Shown here in pieces: positions 27,220 through 35,791 of a stretch of DNA of 64,000 bases. Below the pieces are notes generated by a model. The model was not told the origin of the DNA and did no database searches. It was given only the letters and a program-made list of their open reading frames with translations. The translations under genes were made by a program, and so were the position numbers. Each line of letters begins with the position of its first letter. Position 1 is the stretch's first letter. The stretch covers positions 4,278,001-4,342,000 of the forward strand of contig NZ_CP036426.1 in NCBI RefSeq assembly GCF_007752535.1, in the 5' to 3' direction. This DNA is from Tautonia plasticadhaerens (lineage in GTDB: Bacteria; Planctomycetota; Planctomycetia; Isosphaerales; Isosphaeraceae).

Positions 27220-28296
27220 ATGGATGTGATCCGCTTCTACAGCGTCTCCGGCGAGTATGGCTGCTTCTCCAACTTCTTGCCGCACCCGCCCCGGCTCAAG
27301 GGCAAGACCTGGCCGACCAGCGAGCACGACTTCCAGGCCCAGAAATTCGTCGGCACGCCCGACGAGGAGGAGGTCCGGAGCGCGAAGTTGCCGATGGTCG
27401 CCGCACGGATGGGCCGCAGCCGGAAAAGGCCGCTACGAAAGGACTGGGAGTCGGTCAAGGACTCGCTCATGCACGAGGCGGTCCTCTCCAAGTTCACCCA
27501 GCACGCCGACCTGCGGGAGGCCCTGCTGGGCACCGGGGAGGCCGAGATCGTCGAGCACACGGCCAACGACACCTACTGGGGCGACGGCGACGGCAGCGGC
27601 AAGAATCGGCTGGGTCGTATCCTGATGCAGGTCCGGGAGGAGCTTCGCCGCTGGTCGCCCGACCCTCATCCGGCCAGCATGCACTCGGCCGGAATCTCCT
27701 CCTTGTACGTCCGAGGCGTCACCGTGCTTGAGTACCTCGAAGCGACGGCGATCGTGGACTGGGACAACCAGGAGGTCCTCGCACTGGCGAGGTCCCTGGC
27801 GGGTGGGCGAGGCGATCCGGTGGCGGTGGCCGGTCGTTGCTTCGAGTGGGTGCGGGACGAGATCAGGCACAGCGGCGACCATCGCCTGGGCCCGGTGACC
27901 TGCTCGGCCTCGGAGGTCCTCCGGCATGGGACGGGCTTCTGCTACGCCAAGAGCCACCTGCTGGCGGCGCTGCTGCGGGCCAACGCGATCCCGGCGGGCT
28001 TCTGCTACCAGCGATTGAGCATCGACGGGGCCGGGCTTCCCTTCTGCCTGCACGGCCTCAACGCCGTCTACCTGCCCGGGATCGGCTGGTATCGCATCGA
28101 CGCCCGGGGGGATCGGCCCGGAATCTCCACGGGCTTAGACCCGCCCTCGGAGCGGCTGGCGTTCACGCCGAGGGTCGAGGGAGAGGCGACCTTCGACGAG
28201 ATATGGTCATCGCCCCTCCCGGTCGTCGTCGAGGCGTTGACCGGTCACGGCTCGTATGCCGAGTTGTTGGATCACCTACCCGACTTGGAGCCGTGA
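27220..28296 (+). CDS. NADAR-transglutaminase fusion protein
   Basis: A single open frame of 358 residues joins two enzymatic domains. Residues 1-140 are a NADAR (YbiA-like) domain: IRFYSVSGEYGCFSNFLPHP, TSEHDFQAQKF, then EAVLSKFTQHADLREALLGT, and HTANDTYWGDG followed by GKNRLGRILMQVREEL. NADAR enzymes act on N-glycosidic bonds of ADP-ribose-like compounds, some removing ADP-ribose from guanine in DNA. Residues about 170-320 are a transglutaminase-like domain with a full triad: Cys in GTGFCYAKSHLLAALLR, His in CLHGLNAVYL and Asp in WYRIDARGDR. The start has GGAGG 11 bases upstream. The junction (about residues 145-170) shows no shift or stop. It is a lone gene. The fusion itself is unusual. 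Confidence 0.85.
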   Translation: MDVIRFYSVSGEYGCFSNFLPHPPRLKGKTWPTSEHDFQAQKFVGTPDEEEVRSAKLPMVAARMGRSRKRPLRKDWESVKDSLMHEAVLSKFTQHADLREALLGTGEAEIVEHTANDTYWGDGDGSGKNRLGRILMQVREELRRWSPDPHPASMHSAGISSLYVRGVTVLEYLEATAIVDWDNQEVLALARSLAGGRGDPVAVAGRCFEWVRDEIRHSGDHRLGPVTCSASEVLRHGTGFCYAKSHLLAALLRANAIPAGFCYQRLSIDGAGLPFCLHGLNAVYLPGIGWYRIDARGDRPGISTGLDPPSERLAFTPRVEGEATFDEIWSSPLPVVVEALTGHGSYAELLDHLPDLEP

Positions 28297-28438
28297 TGGC
28301 CGGTGGAGTCCAGGGCGTGTCGCTGATTGCCTCGGCGGCGGCCCGGAGCCTCTCCGGGTCGGGGACTTTCGCCTTGATCTCGACTCTCGACGTTCTCTGG
28401 CATGATACCGACGAGATTCCGGGGGAGAGACGGCCGGT

Positions 28439-29101
28439 TCAAGATGCCGGCTCGACGCAACGCTCCACGTCGTTGCTCGGGCTGTTGACCAGCGTGCTGA
28501 CCGGGTATGCCTCCATCTCCTCGGACGGACAGGGCACCAGCAACCCCTGGAGCCGCTTCGGGTCCTGCACGTCCGGGTCGAGCCAATGTTCGTAGGCCGA
28601 CTCGGGCACGATGACCGGCATCCGGTCGTGGATCAGCGCCACCACCTCGTTGGGCTCGCCCGTGATGAGCGTACAGCTTTCGATCGGTTCGCCGAGCTTG
28701 TCCCAGCGTTCCCACAGGCCGGCGAAGGCGAAGGGCCGGTCGTCCTTCATGCGGATGAAATAGGGCTGCTTCCGCCCGCCCTCACGTCGCCACTCGAAGA
28801 ACCCGTCGCTGACGACCAGGCACCGCCTCGAACGGAATGCCCGGCGGAAGGCCGGCTTCTCGGCGACGGTCTCGGCCCTGGCGTTGATCATCCGGCTGCC
28901 GATGTCCGGGTCGTCGGCCCAGGAGGGGATCAGGCCCCAGTGCAGAAGGTGGAATTCCCGCCCCCCGTCGCCCAGCCGGACCACGGGCACGTCCTGGGTC
29001 GGGGCGATGTTGAAGCGGGCCGGAAGCTCGGGGACCTCCGGCACGTCGAAGGTCTCGGCGATCTCCCTGGCCGTCGTCCGCAACGTGTACCTCCCGCACA
29101 T
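28439..29101 (-). CDS. yedK: SRAP domain protein (YedK/HMCES-like)
   Basis: This 220-residue protein begins MCGRYTLR, where Cys2 (after Met removal) forms the thiazolidine crosslink with abasic sites in single-stranded DNA. Other hallmarks are ARFNIAPTQDVPVVR (Asn of the active site), HWGLIPSWADD, INARAETVAEKPAFR, CLVVSDGFFEWRR (Glu) and LIHDRMPVIVPE (His). The length is standard. It protects abasic sites in the cytoplasm during replication. Convergent with the NADAR-transglutaminase gene. Confidence 0.95.
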   Translation of the reverse strand: MCGRYTLRTTAREIAETFDVPEVPELPARFNIAPTQDVPVVRLGDGGREFHLLHWGLIPSWADDPDIGSRMINARAETVAEKPAFRRAFRSRRCLVVSDGFFEWRREGGRKQPYFIRMKDDRPFAFAGLWERWDKLGEPIESCTLITGEPNEVVALIHDRMPVIVPESAYEHWLDPDVQDPKRLQGLLVPCPSEEMEAYPVSTLVNSPSNDVERCVEPAS

Positions 29102-29286
29102 GGCCGATCTCCCCCTCGAACCCGTTGTCCGATGGCTCTCGCCCTTCTACTGAACCATTGTATCATGCGACTTCGATGCCGATCGACCTACGGCACGCTC
29201 CATGCCCGTCATCGCAGGACATCCGGGCTCGAAGGTGTCACCATCCGCATGGTCCACCCGTCCTCGACCCGAGGGAGGCCCCCGCC

Positions 29287-30327
29287 GTGCGCCCCTGGAT
29301 CACCCTGTCGGTCGTCATCCTCATCGCCGATGTCTGCCCGGCCCAGTGGGAGCCCCAGGCCGGCGCGACGAGGGGCCGGCTCCGGGGCCTGAGCGTGCTC
29401 AGCCGTGATGTGGCCTGGGCCAGCGGCAGCGAAGGCACGGTCCTCCGGACCACCGACGGCGGCCGGACCTGGACTCCCCGCCCGGTGCCCGGCGTCCCCG
29501 GCCTCGACTTCCGGGACATCGAGGCGGTCGATGCCGACACTGCCTACCTGCTCTCTATCGGCGAGGGAGAGCAGTCGCGCATCTACAGGACGACCGACGG
29601 CGGGGGATCGTGGGGATTGCAATACACCAACCGTGACCCGAGCGGCTTCCTCGACGCCATCGCCTTCTGGGACGCCGAGCATGGCCTGGCCCTGGGCGAC
29701 CCAGTGGATGGTCGGTTCTCCATCCTGACGACCGGCGACGGGGGCCTGACCTGGGAGCCGATCCCGCCCGGAGGGATGCCTACGGCACTGCCGGGCGAGG
29801 CCGCTTTCGCCGCCAGCGGGACCTGCCTGATCGCCCACGGGGAGGGCCATGCCTGGTTCGCCACGGGGGGCGGCGGGGTGGCCCGGGTCTTCCGCTCGGC
29901 CGACCGGGGAAGCACCTGGACGGCCCACGAGACCCCCGTGCGGGCCGGCAACGCCGCCTCGGGCCTCTTCTCGCTGGCGTTCCGGGATGCGGACCACGGG
30001 GTCGCCGTCGGGGGCGACTACCAGGAGCCGGAGCAGTCCGGGAACTTCGTGGCGCTGACAGATGACGGCGGCAAGACCTGGAGGCTGGCTTCGGGAACGC
30101 AGCCGGCGGGCTACCGCTCGGCGGTGGCCTACGTCCCGGGCTCGGAGACGCTCACGCTGATCGCCGTCGGCCCCACGGGATCGGACCTCTCCGGGGACGG
30201 AGGCGAGTCCTGGCGACCGCTGGGCGATCAAGGCTTCCATGCCGTCGGGTTCGCCGGTGCCGATGCCGGCTGGGCCGTGGGCGAGGACGGAGTGATCGCA
30301 AAGTTCCTCGGTGCAACTGCCAGGTAG
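29287..30327 (+). CDS. Secreted BNR-repeat beta-propeller protein
   Basis: The chosen start is the GTG at 29287, giving a signal peptide (MRPWITLSVVILIADVCPAQ). The 346-residue product is a chain of propeller blades with recurring Asp-box motifs: RTTDGGRTWTP, RTTDGGGSWG, TTGDGGLTWEP, RSADRGSTWTA, LTDDGGKTWRL and LSGDGGESWRP. It ends GWAVGEDGVIAKFLG, as in Ycf48-like/oxidoreductase-annotated proteins. No catalytic residues can be named. Probably periplasmic or extracellular. Confidence 0.85.
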   Translation: MRPWITLSVVILIADVCPAQWEPQAGATRGRLRGLSVLSRDVAWASGSEGTVLRTTDGGRTWTPRPVPGVPGLDFRDIEAVDADTAYLLSIGEGEQSRIYRTTDGGGSWGLQYTNRDPSGFLDAIAFWDAEHGLALGDPVDGRFSILTTGDGGLTWEPIPPGGMPTALPGEAAFAASGTCLIAHGEGHAWFATGGGGVARVFRSADRGSTWTAHETPVRAGNAASGLFSLAFRDADHGVAVGGDYQEPEQSGNFVALTDDGGKTWRLASGTQPAGYRSAVAYVPGSETLTLIAVGPTGSDLSGDGGESWRPLGDQGFHAVGFAGADAGWAVGEDGVIAKFLGATAR

Positions 30328-30362
30328 GCAAGCCATGCCTCGTCGGAAATCGTCCCGGGATG

Positions 30363-30387
30363 CCCGACCCTTGCGGGGCCGGTCGGG
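30363..30387 (+). terminator. Stem-loop after the BNR-repeat gene
   Basis: CCCGACC (30363-30369) pairs with GGTCGGG (30381-30387), followed by GTTCCTTCCTTG. It sits 35 bases after the stop of the propeller gene and before the next start, so it is a plausible intrinsic terminator with a weak T-tract. Confidence 0.4.
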
Positions 30388-30426
30388 GTTCCTTCCTTGA
30401 AGGACCTGATCCCCGGAGGACCGACC

Positions 30427-31470
30427 GTGCGAGCGATATGCCTCTTTCTGGCCTCAATCCTGATCACTTGCGGGGCCTCCCAAGCCTCGGCTGAGGCCGA
30501 CGACTTCTCCGGCCTGACCGAGGCCCTGGGGAAGGTCGTCGAGGAGGCCCCGCTGCCGGGCGCCTGCCTGCTGGTCGTCGAGGACGGCGAGCCGATCTAC
30601 GAGCGGTGTTTCGGGGAATACACGCCGGAGACCGTCGTCCCGGTCGCCTCGGCCTCCAAGTGGCTCTCGGCCGCCTCCATCATGACCCTGGTGGACGAGG
30701 GCAGGCTCTCCCTCGACGATCCGGTCTCGGAGCACCTGCCGAAGTTCACCGGCACGAAGGGCGAGATCACCATCCGCCAGTTGCTCTCGCACACCTCCGG
30801 CCTGCCCGCCCAGCACCCGGCCCTGGGGGACTACCGCATCACGATGGAGGAGGCCGTCGATCGGATCGCCGAGGCCGATCTGGTCGCCGAGCCGGGCGCC
30901 GAGTTCCGCTACGGCGGGGTCTCGATGCAGGTCGCCGGTCGGGTCGCCGAGGTGGTCAGCGGCCAGCCCTGGCGGGAGTTCTTCCGGGAGCGGATCGCCG
31001 TCCCTTGCGAGATGCCGGACACGCAGTACGGGCGGCGGGGCCTGAGCCGCAACCCGCAGATCGCCGGGGGAGCAAGCTCGACGCTGGCCGACTACCGCAA
31101 TTTCCTGACGATGATCCTGGACCGGGGCGAGTTCCGGGGCCGACGGGTCCTGTCCGAGGAGGCGATCCGGCAGATGGAGGTGGACCAGACCCGGGGTGCG
31201 GAGTCGAAGGCGGCGACCCCGGTGCGGTTGAGGGCCGGGACGAAGTATGGGCTGGGCCAGTGGCTCGACCGGATGGACGAGCAGGGCCAGGGCGTCGAGG
31301 TCAGCAGCCCCGGGGCCTTCGGCTTCCGCCCCTGGATCGACCGGGAGCACGGCCTGCTGGGCGTCCTCGTCGTCGAGGACCGGGGTCGCCGGGCCCGGCG
31401 GGCTGAGGGCGGCGTGGGCAACGTCCAGGAGGCCGTCCGGCGGATCGTTGAGGAAGCCGACGGCGAGTGA
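30427..31470 (+). CDS. Secreted serine hydrolase, class C beta-lactamase/EstB-like
   Basis: The GTG at 30427 is chosen for its GGAGG eight bases upstream and a clean signal peptide (MRAICLFLASILITCGASQA). The 347-residue product shows the family nucleophile motif SASKWLSAAS (SxxK), then LLSHTSGLPAQHP, and FRYGGVSMQVAGRVAE, where the usual YxN reads Y-G-G. The C-terminal motif is SSPGAFGFRPW rather than KTG or HTG. These differences favour an esterase or peptidase over a true beta-lactamase. Exported. Confidence 0.85.
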   Translation: MRAICLFLASILITCGASQASAEADDFSGLTEALGKVVEEAPLPGACLLVVEDGEPIYERCFGEYTPETVVPVASASKWLSAASIMTLVDEGRLSLDDPVSEHLPKFTGTKGEITIRQLLSHTSGLPAQHPALGDYRITMEEAVDRIAEADLVAEPGAEFRYGGVSMQVAGRVAEVVSGQPWREFFRERIAVPCEMPDTQYGRRGLSRNPQIAGGASSTLADYRNFLTMILDRGEFRGRRVLSEEAIRQMEVDQTRGAESKAATPVRLRAGTKYGLGQWLDRMDEQGQGVEVSSPGAFGFRPWIDREHGLLGVLVVEDRGRRARRAEGGVGNVQEAVRRIVEEADGE

Positions 31471-31536
31471 ACCCTGTCCAGCCATCGGCAAGCGGCAAGC
31501 CTTCGCCTCGGAGCGTTGACCAGAGGGGGCCAGGGC

Positions 31537-32861
31537 ATGAAGAAACGCCGCGCCGGTCTCGTCCCAGTGCTGCTGATCGCCCTCTCCGTGGTCTCGGCGG
31601 CGTCATGGGGTCAATCCGACGATCGCCCGGAGGCCCTCCGCGCCCACCTCGCCGACGCGCAGCGGCGGGGGGACGAGGCCGAGGTGCGCCGACTGGCCCG
31701 CCGGGCGATCGACTCGCTGGGCGATCGGGCCGGGGTCCCCGAGGTCCCCGACGAATACCGCAGGCCCCCGGAGCGGGTGCGCCCCCTCTCTGTGGCCGAG
31801 GCCAGGGCCGGCTTCGGGCGACTCCTGGGATTCGTCCGGGAGCACAAGTGGTGGGTCGTCGGGCTGGACCCGGCCCGCACCGAGCACCTGCCCCGGGAGG
31901 TCGCCTCGGTCATCACCGGCTGCCTGGCCGGAGTCCGGGCCGACGCACCGGGTAGAGAGGACCTGCTGCGGGAGGCCCGGGAGGCGGGGGACTACCTGCT
32001 CTGGACCCAGGCGCAGGGGGGCCGGGGCGTCATCCCCTTCCCGGCGTTCCGGGGCGGTCGCAACGCCGCCTTCCAATCCGCCGAGCGGTTCCTCCGGCGG
32101 GCCGAGCGGGAGGGGTGGCTCGATGAGGCCCTGCGGGGCGGCTGGGCGGTGGACGACCTCGACGACGGCGGCTTGCAGTTCGACAACGGCCTCTGCGGCG
32201 TGGCCCTGCTCGGACTCTTCGAGGCGACCGGGGACGAGCGCTACCTGCACGGGGCCGTGGCGGCAGCGGACTGGGCGGCGGGCCGACCCGTGGTCCCGAA
32301 CTGGAACTACAACAGCTTCAGCGTCGACCTGCTGGCCAACGCCCATCGGGTGACCGGCGGCCGGCGCCACCTGGAGGCGGCGAAGCGGAAGTTCCGCCTG
32401 GGGATCGTGGCGGGCCAGTTGACCGAGGGCGAGCGCGCCGGTCGCTGGGCCGACCCGCACACAACGCCCGCCCCGCCTACCACTACATCCTGGTGCGGGG
32501 CATCGCCGCGCTGCTGGAGGTGCTGCCGGCCGATGACCCGGACCGACCGGGAGTCGTCGAGTGCCTGCGGCTGGCCCTGCGGGCGCGCAACCCGGAGTTC
32601 CTGGACCGGGGGGTGATGAACAAGGACTCGGCCGTCGAGGCGCTGCTGCTGGTGAATCGACTGCCGCCGCCCACCCGGGACGTACTGGGAGACTGTGGGA
32701 CCGACGAGGCCCTCGCCGTGCTTGCAAGGCTGATCTCATCGGAATCCCGTGCCGGTCGGATGAGCCTGAGCCCTGGCGTGGCCGGTCGGTTCTTCGAGGC
32801 GGTGGTCGCCGGGGAGGTCCCAACCTCACCGAGCACCAGCGACAGGGCATCGGTTCCTTGA
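31537..32861 (+). pseudogene. Secreted helical-repeat protein with two-base frameshift
   Basis: The start at 31537 (MKKRRAGLVPVLLIALSVVS) gives a signal peptide. The first frame runs through FDNGLCGVALLGLFEATGDE and NWNYNSFSVDLLANAH, an alpha/alpha-barrel-like pattern, to about 32458 and then loses sense. From there the reading is good in the +2 frame: HNARPAYHYILVRGIAALLE to DRASVP at 32861. CACACAA in place of CACAA (an extra dinucleotide at about 32458-32462) explains it. The restored length would be about 440 residues. It may be a glycosidase-like or lyase-like (alpha/alpha)6 protein; no catalytic residue can be assigned. Confidence 0.65.
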
Positions 32862-33094
32862 TGCCAAGGGAAGGGTGACGATCATCGACCCACCACCTGG
32901 CCCCTCAGCCGCCTGCGGAACGGGCTGGCGAGCAGCCGGGAATTGGTCGGGGAGACGGGCCGAGCCGGGTTGACCGGCCCGATCAACCCATGGGTCGTGG
33001 ACCGCCTGCCGGTCGATCTCGGCCTCGCAAACGGGTGGACGAACATCTGCTCCAGGTAATCGGCGAAGGTCATGATGGGTCGCATTGCCCCTAT

Positions 33095-33508
33095 CTATGC
33101 GGGGGACGGCGGATTCTCCTCCGATCGACCCATCGCCGCCGCAGCTTGGGGCGTCCGCAGGTAGGCGACCACGAACAGGACTCCCAGGGCCAGGTCGATC
33201 AGGCCGGGGGCGAGCACCGGGGCCGGGATGCGTCCCCCCAGCCAGAGGGCGACGGCGGCGAGCCCGAACGACGCCTTCTCTAGGACCGCCACGGGCATCA
33301 GCGGCCGGAACCGCACCGGGTCCCCGGCGATGACCAGGAAGGCCACCTGCCAGGCCGCCGCCACGCCGAGGAAGCCGTAGAAGTGCTCCGGGTGGGTGAT
33401 CGGCGGCGGGAAGTCCCGGCCGATCCGCCCCTCCAGCAGATACATCGGCAGCAGGAGCAGCAGCCCGTAGATTCCGGCGATCCGGAAGGTGCGCCTGCCG
33501 AAGACCAT
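33095..33508 (-). CDS. Small integral membrane protein
   Basis: The start at 33508 ([20 protein letters not shown]) is preferred over 33550. The 137-residue product has four hydrophobic helices: [54 protein letters not shown] and [15 protein letters not shown]. The N-terminal [14 protein letters not shown] loop is notable. No family could be named. The 33.5 kb divergent promoter region serves this gene and the zinc-ribbon/esterase fusion. The roughly 215 bases between this gene and the frameshifted gene upstream hold nothing I can identify. Confidence 0.7.
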   Translation of the reverse strand: MVFGRRTFRIAGIYGLLLLLPMYLLEGRIGRDFPPPITHPEHFYGFLGVAAAWQVAFLVIAGDPVRFRPLMPVAVLEKASFGLAAVALWLGGRIPAPVLAPGLIDLALGVLFVVAYLRTPQAAAAMGRSEENPPSPA

Positions 33509-33651
33509 CTCGTGTCTACCCCCGTGCTCGATCGGTCGGGCGGCACTCACCGACCGGGGGAGTCATCATGACGAATTGCCCGCCGCCGGGCCATACTGCG
33601 TTGCGACACGGGGACCGGCCCCGGCGCGAACCGCCCCCGAGGAGCCCAGGG

Positions 33652-34935
33652 ATGCCCCGCTGCGACTTCTGCGACCACGACAACCCGCCCGGCGCCCACT
33701 CCTGCGGGAACTGCGGGGCGACCCTGGATTGGTCCTCCGAGGTCCAAGCAACGGGGCCTCCCGAGGACTTGAAGCGCCAGGTCCGGGACCTGCTGGACCA
33801 GGGCAGCAAGATCGAGGCGATCAAGGTCTATCGGGAGCGGACCGGGGCCGGGCTCAAGGAGGCCAAGGATGCCGTGGAGGCGTTCGAGCGGGGCGATCCG
33901 GGCCTGATGCCCGGCGGCATCGAGGGGCCGCTGGAGGGGGAACTCCTCGACCTGCTCCGCAATGGCCGGAAGATCGAGGCCATCAAGCGATACCGTGAGG
34001 CGACCGGCGTCGGCCTGAAGGAGGCCAAGGATGCGGTCGAGGCCCTGGCGGGGCGTCACGGCCTGGCGGCGACATCGCAGGGCCCCGGCTGCCTGAGCCT
34101 GATCGTTCTCGCCCTCATGGTCCTCGCCGGATCGGGCTCCCTGGCCCAGGATCAGGTAGCCGACATCTCGGAGGCCGAGCGAGACGATCGTGGCGTCCTG
34201 ACCCACACCGTCCGGTCGGGGTTCCAGGCTGAGCCGACCCGGATTCGGGTGGTGCTGCCCGAGGGACGTGAGCCCGGCGAGCGATTCCCCGTGGTCTACG
34301 TCCTGCCGGTCGAGGCGCAGGAGGAGCACCGCTACGGGGACGGGCTCGAAGAGGTCCTCGATCACGGCCTGCACGAGGAACACCGGGCGATTTTCGTGGC
34401 CCCGACGTTCTCGCACCTGCCCTGGTACGCCGACCACCCGACCGACCCCGGCATCCGCCAGGAGCGCCACCTGCTGGAGGTCGTGATCCCGTTCGTCGAG
34501 GCGACCTATCCGGCCAGGGCCGAGCCCGGGGGCCGGCTGCTGCTGGGCTTCAGCAAGTCGGGCTGGGGGGCCTACAGCTTGTTGCTGCGGCACCCGGAGG
34601 TCTTCGGCAGGGCCGCCGCCTGGGACGCCCCGCTGATGATGGCTGAGCCCGGCAGGCACGGCTCCGGCCCCATCTTCGGCTCCTTTGAGAACTTCGAGGG
34701 CTACCGGGTCAGCCGGCTGCTGGAGGAACGAGCCGGCCAACTCGGCGACGATGAGCGGCTGATCCTCCTCGGCTACGGCAACTTCCGGGAGGACCATCGT
34801 GAGGTCCACGCCCTGATGGAGCGGCTCGGCATTGCCCACGCCTACCGGGACGGCCCGGGACGCAAGCACGACTGGCACAGCGGATGGGTCCCGGAGGCCG
34901 TCGCGTTGCTCCTGGAGGAGGCGCCGTCGGATTGA
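33652..34935 (+). CDS. Zinc ribbon - two bL12-like repeats - TM - esterase fusion
   Basis: The start at 33652 (MPRCDFCDHDNPPGAHSCG) is chosen because it begins the zinc ribbon; an upstream ATG at 33568 adds low-complexity residues. The product is 427 residues. Domains in order: zinc ribbon CDFCDHDNPPGAHSCGNCG (residues 3-21); two copies of the ribosomal bL12 C-terminal fold, KIEAIKVYRERTGAGLKEA and KIEAIKRYREATGVGLKEA (about 50-80 and 105-135); a membrane segment LSLIVLALMVLAGSGSLA (about 147-165); then an esterase of the D/PHB-depolymerase type with VVYVLPVEAQEEHRYGDG, nucleophile LLLGFSKSGWGAYSLLL and His in RKHDWHSGW. The esterase would lie outside the membrane. Accidental fusion of two genes by stop loss is possible. 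Confidence 0.8.
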   Translation: MPRCDFCDHDNPPGAHSCGNCGATLDWSSEVQATGPPEDLKRQVRDLLDQGSKIEAIKVYRERTGAGLKEAKDAVEAFERGDPGLMPGGIEGPLEGELLDLLRNGRKIEAIKRYREATGVGLKEAKDAVEALAGRHGLAATSQGPGCLSLIVLALMVLAGSGSLAQDQVADISEAERDDRGVLTHTVRSGFQAEPTRIRVVLPEGREPGERFPVVYVLPVEAQEEHRYGDGLEEVLDHGLHEEHRAIFVAPTFSHLPWYADHPTDPGIRQERHLLEVVIPFVEATYPARAEPGGRLLLGFSKSGWGAYSLLLRHPEVFGRAAAWDAPLMMAEPGRHGSGPIFGSFENFEGYRVSRLLEERAGQLGDDERLILLGYGNFREDHREVHALMERLGIAHAYRDGPGRKHDWHSGWVPEAVALLLEEAPSD

Positions 34936-34990
34936 CGTGCGTGATCAACGACCCGGATTTGCCCTCCTCCCTCATCAAACATGAACGACC

Positions 34991-35374
34991 ATGATGGACG
35001 ACATCCGGCGCCAGATCGTCTCCGGTCTCTTGCTCTGGTCGTTGCTCTCGCTTGGCACGGCCACCATCGGCCTCTATGCCCGACCGAAGGAGTTCTGGAG
35101 GTCCTTCTGGTTCATGTCCGGCATCTGGGGCCTGATCGACGGCGGCATCGGCTGGGTCGCCCTGCTCGGCGACCCGCAGACCCTCGCCGGCCTGATCCCC
35201 GTCCTCAAGATCAACACGGGGCTCGACGTGCTCTATGTCGTGATCGCCGGGGTGCTCCTGAGCCGCAGGAAGCCCATCCTGCGGGGATTCGGGCTGGCCG
35301 TCCTCGTGCAGGGGGCGTTCCTGCTGGCCTTCGACGGCTACTGGTGGTGGCGGTGTGCGACGGCGATGGGGTGA
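34991..35374 (+). CDS. Small membrane protein (DUF6992-like)
   Basis: This 127-residue protein has four membrane segments: QIVSGLLLWSLLSLGTATIGL, FWFMSGIWGLIDGGIGWVALL, NTGLDVLYVVIAGVLL and LRGFGLAVLVQGAFLLAFDG. The pattern of a short helical protein with WGLIDGGIG and a basic RRKP loop matches a group of unknown small membrane proteins. It follows the zinc-ribbon/esterase fusion by 55 bases on the same strand, so co-transcription is possible. Confidence 0.65.
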   Translation: MMDDIRRQIVSGLLLWSLLSLGTATIGLYARPKEFWRSFWFMSGIWGLIDGGIGWVALLGDPQTLAGLIPVLKINTGLDVLYVVIAGVLLSRRKPILRGFGLAVLVQGAFLLAFDGYWWWRCATAMG

Positions 35375-35465
35375 GCGGGGCGAGCCCCCAATCAGGCCAT
35401 CGAGCAGCCCCGAGTCATCAACGGCGCCGTATGGAATCGGCTGCACCGCAGGACTCCATCGGCAT

Positions 35466-35744
35466 TCATGGCCCGTCCACCCAGTCGTCCCAGAGGGTCT
35501 TGCCGGGATGAGGGTCGCCCTTGCGGGGCCGATCCAACCGCCGCAACGCCCGTCGCAACAGCGTCGGGAGCAGGCCCAGGCCGCCGATGACGAGGGTCGT
35601 CGAGAAGTAGATCACGGCCAGGCCGACGACGAACCCGGCGGCGACCTCGAACACCCCCGGGCCACCCTGGATCGGCGCGATCACCAGGGCGATGACGGCG
35701 GTGCAGCCGGTCAGGATCACCGGGAACCGGATCAGGTCGAGCAC
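35466..35744 (-). CDS. Small membrane protein
   Basis: The conservative start is the GTG at 35744; the frame is open up to about 35800, overlapping the stop of the upstream gene, but offers no ATG there. The product of about 92 residues has two strong hydrophobic stretches, FPVILTGCTAVIALVIAPI and FEVAAGFVVGLAVIYFSTTLVIGGLGLL, then a basic tail RRALRRLDRPRKGDPHPG and ends WDDWVDGP. It directly follows the gene at 35792-37474, probably in one transcript. Confidence 0.55.
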   Translation of the reverse strand: MLDLIRFPVILTGCTAVIALVIAPIQGGPGVFEVAAGFVVGLAVIYFSTTLVIGGLGLLPTLLRRALRRLDRPRKGDPHPGKTLWDDWVDGP

Positions 35745-35791
35745 GCCGTAGGGGAGCGGCTCGACGGGTGGGCTCGGGGGCTGGGACTTCT

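Noticed and set aside
26883-27731. An open frame overlapping the NADAR gene start
   Set aside because: Its translation is Arg/Pro/Gly-rich and it overlaps a well-supported gene in another frame.
32882-33085. A 67-codon minus-strand open frame
   Set aside because: No family resemblance, an Arg-rich composition, and no ribosome site; not supported as a gene.
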